NCBI GenBank assembly: GCA_016188575.1
Contig: JACPHN010000044.1
Coordinates: 31,616-95,615 of the forward strand
Origin: Candidatus Schekmanbacteria bacterium
GTDB taxonomy: Bacteria > CSSED10-310 > JACPHN01
DNA length: 64,000 bases
Direction: 5' to 3'
Part shown: positions 51,440-60,933 of the stretch, one piece after another
How positions within the stretch are numbered: position 1 is the stretch's first letter
Layout of the letters: each line of letters begins with the position of its first letter
The notes under the pieces: model-generated
Told to the model about the DNA's origin: nothing
Databases searched by the model: none
Seen by the model: the letters and a program-made list of their open reading frames with translations, nothing else
Translations under genes and position numbers: made by a program

Positions 51440-51720
51440 AGGCACTGAGCCTCCCCACGGCTAAAGCCGGGGGGTTCTGAACGGAAGAACCTTCTGCACA
51501 TACCTCCACCACGGAGTAGGGCCATCGGCATGCGCAAAAGACTTGGCCTTTTCGGGGCTCTCGCAACCAGCACTTGGGCCTGGCGCTACAACATCCGACT
51601 TGCCGGCTGGACCTTGCAAGCAATGTCCAGCCACCAAGTCCCGGTCCTTGCAAACCTTGCGATTTGTGCTCCGGCCGATCTTGACCGCCATCCGTTCAGC
51701 TTTCGCGGGCAAACCACTCT
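51440..51720 (-). ncRNA. Possible omega RNA region at the tnpB 3' end
   Basis: In IS200/IS605 elements the guide RNA comes from the 3' end of tnpB through the right-end hairpin, with the guide just beyond the element. Here that end holds the CCCCACGGC / GCCGGGGGG hairpin and the long non-conserved C-terminal coding extension. The limits are a guess; no transcript evidence exists. Confidence 0.3.
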
Positions 51721-53128
51721 GTCCCGTCCGGCCGACGCCAGACGGGCGAGAACACGAGGCCGTGCTCTGCTTCGCAGCTTGGTACGTGCTCAACGCCGCC
51801 CGCAAGAGCGACTCCACACTCGACCAACCGTCATGGGCTTGGTCCGCGTTGAGCAGATTATGGTCGACATGGCGCGCAAGATACGCGCTCATGAGGTCGC
51901 GTTGAGCTTCAACACCGCATTCACAGCGGTGGGTCCGTTCGCCAAGGGTTTTCTTCTTGATGCGTCCACAAATGCAGGTTTGACTCAGACGAGTTTTGCG
52001 GGTCGCAATATCCTCGAGCCTGCCACCAACCGCCGCGGCCTTGCGTGCGAGCATCGCCACGAACAGAGATGGCGCGCGGCGGCCGATGCTCTTGCCCCAA
52101 CGTTTCTGCCACGCCTTGTAGGGCACTTTTTCGCTACGCAGCACCTTCCCGCGCCGGATCAGGCAATTGGCGAGTCGACCGTGGAGGCTCTTGCGGTGCG
52201 CCGCGGCCCGTCGTTCGAGATCGGCCTTGCGGGCCTGGGCGCGTGCGTAGCGGCGCGAGCGAATCCATTTCCGTGAGCCTTTTTTCGCCGTGCCATCTGC
52301 CTTGTAGTTGGCAGGGTTAGTAGCTCGGCGGGACCGATCCATCGCCCGTTGGATTCGCCGAATCTCGGCCTGCTTGGATTTTAGCTCGACGCAGAAGGTC
52401 TCGAGGGTCGCGTGACTATCGTCCACCGCGGCGATCGTAGAAGGGCCCAGATCAAGACCGACAACGTCTTTGCCGGCCGCGTTTGCAGGCTTCTGATACG
52501 GCCGGCCTTCGAGGACGAGCTGCACATACCAGCGCCGGCGCCCGCGAATGGTGCGGTGCAGGACACGGCAAAATTTCAGGCGCTGCTCGAGGCCGTAGGC
52601 CACGACGGGATCGTCAGGATCGAAGCGACAGGGGATGGACAGACCGAGCCATTCGATGCGGCCGTGGCGATAGCGAATGCCCTGCTTGTTGCTCTTGCCC
52701 TCGACGCTGAGCATCTCGCCGGCGCGCTTGAACCGGGGCCGACCCCGTTGTCCGAAGGCGAGCTGCTCGACCGCATCATAAGCTCGCGTCGCGATCTTCT
52801 GAACCGTATTGATGTCCAGATGGTCGCCGATCCAGCACGATGACTTGATGGAACCCGCGAAGGCGTGCAGATCGTACTCGGTGAAGCAAAACTTGGCGTT
52901 GAGCTTCTTGAAGGCTGCCGTGCGCTCAGGTCCCTTTGGTAACCGTCGGATGCGCTGGAAGTCACGCGATTGATTGCGCAACTGAAGACGTCTCAGTGCT
53001 TCGCCGAGACAGGCGTTGTAGAGGTTGCGTCCCGCTTGCTCGACGCGTTTGTACAGCTTTTCATCGTCTTTTGCGGTTGTCGCGAGATCGAGCTCGAGGA
53101 TGAAACTGGGGCCGCGGCTCTTTGCCAT
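51461..53128 (-). CDS. tnpB: TnpB, RNA-guided nuclease-type protein of IS605
   Basis: The 555-aa protein keeps the RuvC catalytic triad: Asp226 in VGLDLGPSTIA, Glu333 in RSEKVPYKAW, and Asp411 in QRDLMSAYLARH, with a zinc ribbon between the last two (Cys385, Cys387, Cys402, Cys404). N-terminal residues 10-210 fit the TnpB REC/wedge region. The tail after residue 425 (about 130 residues) is longer than usual and low in structure; it overlaps the end where guide RNAs of this family normally arise. The start follows tnpA by three bases. TnpB proteins cut DNA with a guide RNA and favour retention of the element. It seems intact. Confidence 0.88.
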   Translation of the reverse strand: MAKSRGPSFILELDLATTAKDDEKLYKRVEQAGRNLYNACLGEALRRLQLRNQSRDFQRIRRLPKGPERTAAFKKLNAKFCFTEYDLHAFAGSIKSSCWIGDHLDINTVQKIATRAYDAVEQLAFGQRGRPRFKRAGEMLSVEGKSNKQGIRYRHGRIEWLGLSIPCRFDPDDPVVAYGLEQRLKFCRVLHRTIRGRRRWYVQLVLEGRPYQKPANAAGKDVVGLDLGPSTIAAVDDSHATLETFCVELKSKQAEIRRIQRAMDRSRRATNPANYKADGTAKKGSRKWIRSRRYARAQARKADLERRAAAHRKSLHGRLANCLIRRGKVLRSEKVPYKAWQKRWGKSIGRRAPSLFVAMLARKAAAVGGRLEDIATRKTRLSQTCICGRIKKKTLGERTHRCECGVEAQRDLMSAYLARHVDHNLLNADQAHDGWSSVESLLRAALSTYQAAKQSTASCSRPSGVGRTGQSGLPAKAERMAVKIGRSTNRKVCKDRDLVAGHCLQGPAGKSDVVAPGPSAGCESPEKAKSFAHADGPTPWWRYVQKVLPFRTPRL

Positions 53129-53131
53129 GGT

Positions 53132-53536
53132 TCAGACGTTTTTCTGGTTTTCGATGTACTGCTTGATCACGGCGAGCGGAGCGCCGCCGACGGTCGAGAC
53201 GAAATAGCTATTGGTCCAGAGGCTGGGCAGGCGGCAGCGCAGCCAGGGGAATTCTTGACGAAGCAACCGCGAGGATCGTCCTTTGATGCGCTTGACGAGG
53301 GTATGGATGCCGAGCTGAGGATCGACCTCGACAAGAAGATGGACATGATCGGCCATGATTTCAAGCTCGAAAAGCTCGGCTCGGCGCTCCAGGATAACCT
53401 CAGCGATAATTTCTTTCAACCGGCTATCTACTCCGCTGACGAGAACGCTTCGGCGATACTTGGGACACCACACGACATGGTACTTGCTGGAGAAAACGAC
53501 ATTCAGGTTGGACTTGTACTCAGGATCGAAGCGCAT
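53132..53536 (-). CDS. tnpA: TnpA, IS200/IS605 Y1 transposase
   Basis: The 134-aa protein has the HUH motif in IMADHVHLLVEVDP and the catalytic Tyr in IKQYIENQK near the C-terminus, together with YHVVWCPKYRRSVL at the N-terminus, all family hallmarks. It cuts and rejoins single-stranded DNA at the hairpin ends of the element. Length matches IS200-type TnpA. It appears intact, so the element may be active. Confidence 0.93.
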   Translation of the reverse strand: MRFDPEYKSNLNVVFSSKYHVVWCPKYRRSVLVSGVDSRLKEIIAEVILERRAELFELEIMADHVHLLVEVDPQLGIHTLVKRIKGRSSRLLRQEFPWLRCRLPSLWTNSYFVSTVGGAPLAVIKQYIENQKNV

Positions 53537-53613
53537 GAGCTAGAATATACCATGATCGCCAATCTAATGCAAGAGAGAAGAGCCGCTTCCTCCCCAGGGC
53601 TAAAGCCCGGGGC

Positions 53614-54179
53614 AACCGCGGCGAGACTTTGGTGTCCTCGACGCTCTTCGACAACACGGTCTCCGAGAGCGCTGAGGGAGTGGCGGCGACGGGTCTCTCC
53701 TCGGCGCGGGTGCGTCTGACGTGGCAGGCACCGAGTTGCGGGGCGGACAAGGTCGAGGGCTACAAGGTCCACCACGGCATGAGCAGCGGGATCTACGGGA
53801 CGATCGTCGATGCGGGGAACGTGACGACGACGCTCGTGACGGGGCTCACGGCGGGGACGCGCTACTACTTCCGGGTGGCGAGCTACGACGCGCAGGGGCA
53901 GAGTGGACCGCTCTCCGCGGAGACGAGCGCGGTGCCGCTCGCCGATCCGACGGCGCCCCCCACGCCGACGCCGACGATCACTCCGACCGGCCCGACACTC
54001 ACCTCCACGACAACTCCGACCGGCCCGACGCTCACCCCCACGCCGACCACCCCGCCCGCGGGGCGGTGCCGATCGGCGGTCACGTGGCCGGGACAGTCTT
54101 GCTGGCGGTCGTGGGCGCGCTGCTCCTCTGTTTCCGGCGCGCCCGGCGGGGGATGTCGATGGCCAGGGCATCGCCGTGA
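53614..54179 (+). pseudogene. Truncated, frameshifted fibronectin-III surface protein
   Basis: From the IS end the frame reads GNRGETLVSSTLFDNTVSES and then a fibronectin type III domain (ARVRLTWQAPSCG, GTRYYFRVASYDAQGQSGPL). A TPTP-rich linker follows to about 54055. The matching C-terminal sorting signal, VPIGGHVAGTVLLAVVGALL then LCFRRARRG, is in another frame that ends at 54179. The 5' part is missing where the IS lies, and a one-base shift in a GC-rich run separates linker and anchor. Thr/Pro linker plus a hydrophobic basic tail parallels the intact protein at 32220. Confidence 0.72.
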
Positions 54180-54189
54180 CCGCTGCCGG

Positions 54190-55035
54190 TCAGAAGTCGT
54201 AGGAGTGATAGACCGCGACGCCCTTCTGACGTGCGTGGCCGGCGACGCCCGGCTCGGTGGTCATGTGGGTGACGAGCACCGGGAACATCGCCGGTACGGT
54301 CCCTTCGAGGCGCTTGATCTTCTTTCGGAGGAGCTCGTCGACGGCCTTGGCCGAGAGCTGGCTCTTCGACTCGCCGATGATTGTCACGGTCTCCCCGTCC
54401 CGCGTGGCCTCGCCGACGATATTCACTTCGATCGCGTTACCTTCGCGGTCGGTCATCCAGTCACGGCGCAGCCGCCCGCGGACGGCGAGGCCATGGTCGG
54501 CGGCGAGGAGCGCGGGCAGGGCCTTGAATGCCTCGTTCTCGAGGGTGTACCCGACGGTGCCGGTGAGTCCTCCGACCTCCTTCCGCAGCGAGCTCAGGCC
54601 ACGCGCGAGCTTCGCGACCTCTTCCTCGGTGCGCTTCTGTGCCTGGGCCAGCCTATCTACCGTCTGGGCCAGCCTATCTACCGTCTGGGCCAGCCCATCT
54701 ACCCGCTGCACGAGCGCTTCGAGACGCTGCTCAGTGCGGGTCTGCGCCTGGGCCAGCCCGTCTACCCTCTGCACGAGCGCTTCGAGGCGCTGCTCAGTGC
54801 GGGTCTGCGCCTGGGCCAGCCCGTCTACCCTCTGCACGAGCGCTTCGAGGCGCTGCTCAGTGCGCTTCTGCGCCTGGGCCAGGTCCCCGACGATGGCCTT
54901 GAGCTCGCTGAAGTCGCTGGCCTTGACGAGGGTGTCGTAGGCCTCGACGACGACATCGGCGAGGAGCTCGGCCTGGCGGGCCGGAAACGCCCCGGAAAGC
55001 CGTTCGCGGAGCCGGTCTCGAGTGTTCGTTGCCAT
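54190..55035 (-). CDS. Coiled-coil protein with C-terminal nuclease-like domain
   Basis: The 281-aa protein has a long coiled coil built from 21-residue units such as LAQAQTRTEQRLEALVQRVD (residues about 50-135), then GYTLENEAFKALPALLAADH and RGRLRRDWMTDREGNAIEVN, IVGEATRDGETVTIIGESKS. The acidic ID/EVN, then GESKS pattern resembles the PD-(D/E)XK-like fold of DUF3782-type proteins. A nuclease role is suggested but not certain. The start has a weak ribosome site. Confidence 0.7.
   Translation of the reverse strand: MATNTRDRLRERLSGAFPARQAELLADVVVEAYDTLVKASDFSELKAIVGDLAQAQKRTEQRLEALVQRVDGLAQAQTRTEQRLEALVQRVDGLAQAQTRTEQRLEALVQRVDGLAQTVDRLAQTVDRLAQAQKRTEEEVAKLARGLSSLRKEVGGLTGTVGYTLENEAFKALPALLAADHGLAVRGRLRRDWMTDREGNAIEVNIVGEATRDGETVTIIGESKSQLSAKAVDELLRKKIKRLEGTVPAMFPVLVTHMTTEPGVAGHARQKGVAVYHSYDF
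54641..54890. repeat. Tandem 63-bp coding repeats
   Basis: Three near-identical 63-base units (GCGCTTCGAGGCGCTGCTCA followed by GTGCGGGTCTGCGCC) plus two shorter units encode the 21-residue coiled-coil repeats on the minus strand. The high DNA identity shows recent expansion by slippage or unequal exchange. Confidence 0.8.
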
Positions 55036-55129
55036 GGTTTCACTGTATGGCGAACGCTCGGGGCGCGGCAAGGCGCGCCCGCGCGTTGCCGAAAGGTCGG
55101 CCTCGATTCACCGCCTCCTTCCCGAGATT

Positions 55130-55232
55130 GAACCACAGAGCACACGGAGGCCACAGAGAAGTCCAAAGCAGGCGCGCTTCGACGGCAGGTGGCGAGCTTT
55201 TCTCCGTGATCTCTGTGGTCTCCGTGGTTAGT
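55130..55232. repeat. Inverted-repeat element (MITE-like)
   Basis: The sequence begins with ACCACAGAGCACACGGAGG and CCACAGAGAAG and ends with TTCTCCGTGATCTCTGTGG and TCTCCGTGGTTAG. The two ends are imperfect inverted repeats of about 35 bases around a 35-base centre. Similar ACCACAGAG..CACGGAGAA elements are scattered in many bacterial genomes. It contains no gene. Confidence 0.65.
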
Positions 55233-55389
55233 TCCCTGCTGCCAGGGTGCCATGCCACCTCAAGCCGCCAGCCCTCGCACTCGTACTGCGTGCTCGGCTA
55301 CCTCTGCCATGGGGACGAGCAGCGAGTCGGGCAGGGCCTGCGCAAGCGCATTGATCCTCGTGGCGTCGGCACGGATTGGCCGGGGCTCC

Positions 55390-56085
55390 TCAGGGAGTCT
55401 CTTCCGGCTCGGGTGCCGGCACGACCGGCGCGGGCTCTTGCCCGGCATCGTCCGCGACCGCGGCGAAGAAGGTATCCGCCCAGGTCCTCCGTCGCTTGCT
55501 GGCAGCCGCCATCTTGAGGAGCTCGGCGTAGGTCGTCAGCCGGAGCTGGTTGACGCCCTCCTTCCACTCGTCGATATCGCTGCGCACGGTGGACCGCTCG
55601 CCCTGCACGCGGCCGCGCCCATCGAGTGCCCCGAGCGCCGCCTTCGCGAGATCGGCGAGCAGGGTCGCGAAGGGTCGCAGGCGGTTCTGCTCGTCGAGCT
55701 TCTCGATCTCGACGACGATGACGTTGAGCGTCCGGTCGCATTGCTTGCGCAGCGCCTGCCGGACGAGAACGGATGGCGCGACCGGGAAGAAGCGGCGGAA
55801 GAAGGGGCTCGACCGGTCCTGACCCGCTTCCACGAGCACCTCACCGCCGAAGCGGGTAGTCGCCTCATCGAGGTCGGCGTTGCGCACGGCGAGCACTGCG
55901 TTGCCACGGGTGACCGACCGGCGGGCCCCGCGCTCACGCCCGAACATGCCCGGCCAGGCGGCGATCTCCTCCGCAAACAGTGCTGCGAGCGGGGCGGTAT
56001 CGGGATGGGCCGAGAGCGCGGCCTCGCTGTACTCGAGATGATCGAGGTAGCTCAGCAGAGAGTAGCTGCGGGGGATCGCTTCCAT
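55390..56085 (-). CDS. Hypothetical protein
   Basis: The 231-aa protein starts at an ATG with GAGGA seven bases upstream. It is mostly helical, with RSYSLLSYLDHLEYSEAALS at the start, CDRTLNVIVVEIEKLDEQN in the middle and RTWADTFFAAVADDAGQEP near an acidic Pro/Glu tail. It has no membrane segment or signal. The helical, charged content suggests a structural or binding protein. No family is recognised. Confidence 0.6.
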   Translation of the reverse strand: MEAIPRSYSLLSYLDHLEYSEAALSAHPDTAPLAALFAEEIAAWPGMFGRERGARRSVTRGNAVLAVRNADLDEATTRFGGEVLVEAGQDRSSPFFRRFFPVAPSVLVRQALRKQCDRTLNVIVVEIEKLDEQNRLRPFATLLADLAKAALGALDGRGRVQGERSTVRSDIDEWKEGVNQLRLTTYAELLKMAAASKRRRTWADTFFAAVADDAGQEPAPVVPAPEPEETP

Positions 56086-56758
56086 CGTCCGGTCCTCAAG
56101 AAGAAAGGATTGTCGAGACCCGCCGATCGCGCCGGGTGGGATGCCTTGAGCCGCATGATATGACCGGTTGGAGGAACCGATCAAGCCGGCACCCGCGGGC
56201 CCTCTGCCGGGCAGGCCAGGGGACCGGAGCGAGCCAGGCGAGCCGTCACCACGAGGCGTGCTGGGCGCGAGTGGCTGGTACCGTCCTCTCACCTGGCGGC
56301 CTACGGAGCCCGAGCGGTGGATGACGACGGTTTGCCGAAGGCTGTGCATGGGATGACTGGCGACTGGTGGTCCGTCATCGATTGCCACGCAGGCTCCGAA
56401 CGCTCCCTGGAGGTCCCCCGACAACGGTTTCGCAAGGCCCGAGCATCGCGTACCGGCGCGTCACCCGGCAGGAGATGGGAGCCACCCGGGCCGGCCGAAA
56501 GGATGAACGAGGCCGAGATCCCCATACAGAGCGAGACCAATGAGCTCGGCATGCTGCAGGAAATGGTCTCGGAGCTCGAGAAGGCATATTGGCACACGGC
56601 TTTATTCCCGGCCTTGTTCATGGATGCCGGCGCCGAGCAGGCGGTGAATTCGGGGGCGAACCAGCTATGGCATTCGCGACCCCTCCTCGCTATCCTCTCG
56701 GACCGAACAACGACTGCTCCGCGCCGTCGATTCTATCCTTCCTGCGGATTCCCACGCC
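56086..56758. other. Intergenic stretch before the arn operon
   Basis: About 670 bases without a convincing gene. One plus-strand frame runs through it (MNEAEIPIQSETNELGMLQE then MVSELEKAYWHTALFPALFM) and could be a decayed short protein, but it runs into arnB in another frame and has no supported start. The arnB promoter must lie here. Confidence 0.4.
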
Positions 56759-57928
56759 ATGAGAGAAGATATCTTGCCGTTTTCATCGCCCTCGATCACC
56801 GCCGACGACATCGAGGCGGTGGCCGCCGTCATGCGCTCGCGATGGATCACGACCGGGGCGAAGGTAGCCGCCTTCGAGCGCGGCCTCTGCGATGCCTGCG
56901 GCGCCGGTGGTGCCGTGGCACTGGCCTCGGGCACGGCGGGCATGCACATCGCGCTCACGGCGCTCGGTATCGGACCCGGCGACGAAGTTGTCACGCCATC
57001 GCTGACCTGGGTTTCTACCATCAACCTGATCGCGCTGGCGGGCGCTGCTCCCGTCTTTGCCGATGTCGATCGCGAAACGCTGATGGTAACTCCTGACACG
57101 GTCGCCGCGGTCATCACGGATCGCACCCGCCTCATCGTTCCGGTGCACTTCGCGGGTGCCGCCCTCGACCTTGCTCCACTGCGCGCCCTGGCAGCGGCGC
57201 GCGGCATCGCGCTGATTGAGGACGCGGCGCACGCGCTCGGCACCTGCTACCGGGGCGAACCCATTGGCCGCACCGGCACCGCGGTGCTGTCGTTTCACCC
57301 CATCAAGAACCTGACCACGGGTGAGGGCGGCGCCGTGCTTTCCGACGATCCGGCCCTGTTGGAGCGCCTGCGGCGGTTGCGCTTCCATGGGCTTGGCGCT
57401 GACGCCTACGACCGCCTGACTCAGGGGCGATCGCCGCAGGCGCAAGTCCAGGAGCCGGGTTACAAATACAACCTGACCGACATGGCGGCCGCTCTCGGCC
57501 TCAGCCAGCTCAAGAGACTGGCGGCCATGAACCACCGCCGTGCCGAGCTTGCGCGGCAGTATCGCGAGCTGCTCGCAGAAGTGGAGGAGATTCTCCCGCT
57601 CGGCGATCCCGACTACGAGATGACGCATTCGTGGCATCTATTCATCGTCCGCGTCGACGCCGACCGTGCCGGAATCGATCGCGACGGCTTCATGGCAGCG
57701 CTCAAGGAGCGCAATGTCGGCACCGGGTTGCACTTTCGCGCGGCGCATCTGCACCGCTATTATGCCGAGCAGATGGGCTCCGCGCGCGGCTCGCTTCCCC
57801 ATACCGAGTGGAATTCGGATCGCATTTGCTCCATTCCACTGTTTCCCGACATGACCGACGACGACGCGCGTTATGTGGTCGACGCGATCAAGAGCGTTCT
57901 CCCACGTCGCTCCTTTGTACTGAGATGA
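56759..57928 (+). CDS. arnB: UDP-4-amino-4-deoxy-L-arabinose aminotransferase
   Basis: The 389-aa protein is a DegT/DnrJ/EryC1-type PLP enzyme: [48 protein letters not shown], and [14 protein letters not shown] with the PLP lysine. [18 protein letters not shown] follows. It converts UDP-4-keto-arabinose to UDP-4-amino-4-deoxy-L-arabinose. It is first in an arnBCADT operon, which gives much of the support for this exact function. The start ATG has no clear ribosome site. Confidence 0.9.
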   Translation: MREDILPFSSPSITADDIEAVAAVMRSRWITTGAKVAAFERGLCDACGAGGAVALASGTAGMHIALTALGIGPGDEVVTPSLTWVSTINLIALAGAAPVFADVDRETLMVTPDTVAAVITDRTRLIVPVHFAGAALDLAPLRALAAARGIALIEDAAHALGTCYRGEPIGRTGTAVLSFHPIKNLTTGEGGAVLSDDPALLERLRRLRFHGLGADAYDRLTQGRSPQAQVQEPGYKYNLTDMAAALGLSQLKRLAAMNHRRAELARQYRELLAEVEEILPLGDPDYEMTHSWHLFIVRVDADRAGIDRDGFMAALKERNVGTGLHFRAAHLHRYYAEQMGSARGSLPHTEWNSDRICSIPLFPDMTDDDARYVVDAIKSVLPRRSFVLR

Positions 57929-57932
57929 TACC

Positions 57933-58937
57933 ATGCTCCGTTCGTCTCCCTGGCTATCCGTCGTAATTCCCGTTTACAATGAGCGCGCGAGCCTGGATGA
58001 GCTGGCGCGGCGGTGTCTTCATGCGTGTGATGCGGTCGGCGCGCCGTATGAGCTCATCCTCGTGGACGATGGTAGCGGCGACGGGTCCCGCGAAGCGATC
58101 GAGCAACTCGCGGCAGAACACGCCGCGATCACTGGAATCCTGCTCAACCGGAACTACGGGCAACACGCCGCGGTGATGGCTGGCCTCGCTCACGCCGGCG
58201 GCGAGGCGGTCATTACCCTCGATGCCGACCTGCAGAACCCGCCCGAGGAAATCCCACGGCTCGCTGCGAAAATCCGGGAAGGCTTCGACGTCGTCGGCAC
58301 GGTGCGCGCGCATCGGGAGGACTCGCTGTTCCGTCGCCTGGCGTCCAACCTGACGAACCGGGCCGTGCGCCTCGCGACCGGCGTGTTGATGCACGACTAT
58401 GGGTGCATGCTCAGAGCGTACCGCAGGCCGGTCGTCGACGCCATTCTGAAATGCCGTGAGACGAGCACCTTCGTCCCCGTGCTGGCAAACAGCTTCGCGC
58501 GCCGCACGACCGAGATTGACGTCGAGCACTGCGAGCGCGCGAGCGGCACCTCGAAATACGGACTCTACAAGCTGGTCAAGCTGCAATTCGATCTGCTGAC
58601 GAGCATGACGACGTTTCCGCTGCGGCTCTTGAGCATCCTCGGTGGCATCTCCGCGCTCCTTGGATTCGCTTTCAGCGCGCTGCTCCTCGTCTTGCGCCTG
58701 GCTCTCGGCCCGCGCTGGGCGGCGGACGGCGTTTTCACGGTCTTCGCCGTGCTTTTCGGGTTCGTCGGCGCGCAGCTCCTGGCGATGGGACTGCTCGGGG
58801 AATACATCGGCCGAATCTATCTCGACGTCAGAGGACGGCCGCGCTACTATGTCGAGCGCGTCGTGGCGGGTGGATCGGAAACGGAGATGGCGAGCGATGA
58901 GGGCGGTAGCGCTGGCGTATCACAACGTCGGGTGTGA
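57933..58937 (+). CDS. arnC: Undecaprenyl-phosphate 4-deoxy-4-formamido-L-arabinose transferase
   Basis: The 334-aa family-2 glycosyltransferase has [48 protein letters not shown] and the RCC-like [13 protein letters not shown] segment, then two C-terminal membrane helices ([20 protein letters not shown] and [20 protein letters not shown]). It moves formyl-Ara4N from UDP to undecaprenyl phosphate at the inner membrane. It begins four bases after arnB. The C-terminal tail overlaps arnA. Confidence 0.92.
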   Translation: MLRSSPWLSVVIPVYNERASLDELARRCLHACDAVGAPYELILVDDGSGDGSREAIEQLAAEHAAITGILLNRNYGQHAAVMAGLAHAGGEAVITLDADLQNPPEEIPRLAAKIREGFDVVGTVRAHREDSLFRRLASNLTNRAVRLATGVLMHDYGCMLRAYRRPVVDAILKCRETSTFVPVLANSFARRTTEIDVEHCERASGTSKYGLYKLVKLQFDLLTSMTTFPLRLLSILGGISALLGFAFSALLLVLRLALGPRWAADGVFTVFAVLFGFVGAQLLAMGLLGEYIGRIYLDVRGRPRYYVERVVAGGSETEMASDEGGSAGVSQRRV

Positions 58938-60933
58938 AGGAATCAAGGCCCTGCTGCGCAACGGCTACGAGGTCGCCGCGGTCTTCACTCACCGCGAGGA
59001 TCCCGGAGAGAATGTGTGGTTCGGGTCGGTGGCAGAGGTGGCGGCCTCACGCGGCATCCCGGTTTTTGCACCCGATGATATCAATCACCCATTATGGGTG
59101 TCGCGGCTGAAGGCGCTGGCGCCGGATATCCTGTTTTCCTTCTACTACCGCAAGATGGTGCGGCCGGAAATCCTGGGCATCCCGCCGCGCGGCTGCCTGA
59201 ATCTCCACGGTTCGCTGCTGCCTGCCTACCGGGGTCGCTGTCCGATCAACTGGGTGCTGGTGAACGGCGAGCGCGAAACCGGGGCAACGCTTCACTACAT
59301 GACGCCGCTACCCGACGATGGCGACATCGTGTGTCAGGAGCGCATCGAAATCACCGCTGAGGATACAGCGCTGACTCTGCATCGCAAGCTCGCGGGGGTA
59401 GCCGCGGAGATGCTGGACCAGGTCTTGCCGCAGCTCGCTAGAGGAACGGCGCCGCGGCTCCCGCAGGATCACTCCCGCGCGAGCTACTTCGGCGGCCGCC
59501 GACCCGCCGATGGTGCCATCGACTGGCGCTGCTCGGCACGCGAGGTCCGCAATCTCGTGCGCGCGGTAACGCGGCCTTATCCCGGCGCTTTCAGCTTTCA
59601 CGGCGACCGCAAGTGCCTGTTCTGGTCCGTGTACGAGGATGGCCAACTACTACCATCGGGCTACGCTCCTGGCACCGTCGTCTCAGCCACGCCACTCATC
59701 ATCGCCTGCGGCAAGGGGGCCGTGCGCGTCGACTTCGGCCAGTCCGAGGACGGCGTGTATGTAACCGGCGAGCAGTTGGCGCGCGACCTCGGTCTCGTGC
59801 CCGGGGCTCGTTTTCGCAGCCACGTCACCGAGACGGTTCTCACCAAGCGGAAAGCCAGAGCGCTCATTCTCGGCGTGAACGGTTTTATTGGCAACGCGCT
59901 CGGCGAGCGTCTGCTCGCATCGGACAGCTTCGAAGTGCACGGCATGGACTTGCGCTCCGACCGCATCGACCGCCTGCTCGGGCATCCGCGCTTCCACTTC
60001 GACGAGGGCGACATCTCCATCCATCGCGAGTGGATCGAGTACCAGATCCGTAGCAGCGACGTTGTAGTTCCGCTCGTCGCCATCGCCACGCCAAAGGAAT
60101 ACGTCCGCAATCCAATCCGCGTTTTCGAGCTCGATTTCGAGGAGAACCTTCGCATCGTCCGCTACTGCGTCAAGTACGGCAAGCGCCTCGTCTTTCCGTC
60201 GACTTCGGAAGTGTACGGCCTGTGCGAAGAGGCGGTGTTCGACGAGGATCGATCCAACTTGGTGCTCGGGCCAATCCGCATGCAGCGCTGGATCTATGCC
60301 TGCTCAAAACAGCTCCTGGATCGCGTCATCTGGGCTTATGGGCAGCAGCACGGCCTGCGGTTCACGCTCTTTCGGCCGTTCAACTGGATCGGCCCGCGTC
60401 TCGATACACTCAACGCCGCCCGCATCGGCAGCTCGCGAGCGATCACTCAGCTCATCCTCAATCTGGTGGAAGGGACGCCCATTCAGCTCATTGACGGTGG
60501 CAACCAGCGCCGCTGTTTCACCGACGTCAGCGACGGAGTGGATTGCCTGACGCGCATCATCGAGAACCCGGGAGGCCGCTGCGACGGCCAAATCATCAAC
60601 GTTGGCAACCCGGACAACGAGGTCAGTATCCGGGAGCTCGCCGAGCTCCTCGTCGCCCGCTTTCAGGCTCACCCGCTGCGCGCCCTCTTTCCGCCGTTCG
60701 CCGGATATCGCGAAGTCGAAAGCGGCGAATACTACGGCGCGGGGTACCAGGATGTGCAGCACCGCAGGCCGAGCATTCGCAACGCCCGGCGCCTGCTCGG
60801 GTGGAGCCCCAAGGTTCCGCTGGTGTCGGCCGTGGAGAGCACGCTCGACTTTTTCATCGACGAGGTGGTGCAAGCGGGGAGCCTTCTTGCCGCGGACGTA
60901 TCTCCGGCCGCGCCGCCGGATGTGGGCTCGTGA
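58897..60933 (+). CDS. arnA: Bifunctional UDP-Ara4N formyltransferase / UDP-glucuronate decarboxylase
   Basis: The 678-aa protein has a formyltransferase half with [17 protein letters not shown] and [20 protein letters not shown] (N-H-D catalytic set). Then comes a dehydrogenase half from about residue 325: [54 protein letters not shown] and [13 protein letters not shown]. Both halves are complete. It oxidatively decarboxylates UDP-glucuronate and formylates the amine. The start is placed at 58897 in the last 41 bases of arnC, because the fold begins at ALAYHNVG. Ugd is not in the window. Confidence 0.92.
   Translation: MRAVALAYHNVGCEGIKALLRNGYEVAAVFTHREDPGENVWFGSVAEVAASRGIPVFAPDDINHPLWVSRLKALAPDILFSFYYRKMVRPEILGIPPRGCLNLHGSLLPAYRGRCPINWVLVNGERETGATLHYMTPLPDDGDIVCQERIEITAEDTALTLHRKLAGVAAEMLDQVLPQLARGTAPRLPQDHSRASYFGGRRPADGAIDWRCSAREVRNLVRAVTRPYPGAFSFHGDRKCLFWSVYEDGQLLPSGYAPGTVVSATPLIIACGKGAVRVDFGQSEDGVYVTGEQLARDLGLVPGARFRSHVTETVLTKRKARALILGVNGFIGNALGERLLASDSFEVHGMDLRSDRIDRLLGHPRFHFDEGDISIHREWIEYQIRSSDVVVPLVAIATPKEYVRNPIRVFELDFEENLRIVRYCVKYGKRLVFPSTSEVYGLCEEAVFDEDRSNLVLGPIRMQRWIYACSKQLLDRVIWAYGQQHGLRFTLFRPFNWIGPRLDTLNAARIGSSRAITQLILNLVEGTPIQLIDGGNQRRCFTDVSDGVDCLTRIIENPGGRCDGQIINVGNPDNEVSIRELAELLVARFQAHPLRALFPPFAGYREVESGEYYGAGYQDVQHRRPSIRNARRLLGWSPKVPLVSAVESTLDFFIDEVVQAGSLLAADVSPAAPPDVGS

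Larger units (their letters stand above)
51440..53630 (-). mobile_element. IS200/IS605-family insertion sequence
   Basis: The element carries tnpA (Y1 HUH transposase) and tnpB on the same strand, flanked by related hairpins. At the tnpB side an imperfect stem, CCCCACGGC-TAAA-GCCGGGGGG, at 51453-51474 contains the tnpB stop. At the tnpA side is CCCCAGGGC-TAAA-GCCCGGGG at 53592-53612. The shared CCCC(A)sGGC-TAAA-GCC stem is the expected recognition structure of TnpA at both ends. Exact cleavage points are not determined, so the limits given are approximate. The left end adjoins a truncated surface-protein gene. Confidence 0.85.

Noticed and set aside
54641-54890. Regular repeats considered as a CRISPR array
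   Set aside because: Repeats are directly adjacent and in frame, encoding a coiled coil; there are no unique spacers or cas genes.
56317-57096. 259-codon ORF ahead of arnB
   Set aside because: No good start, and its second half is a shadow of arnB; only the segment near 56500 looks even weakly coding.
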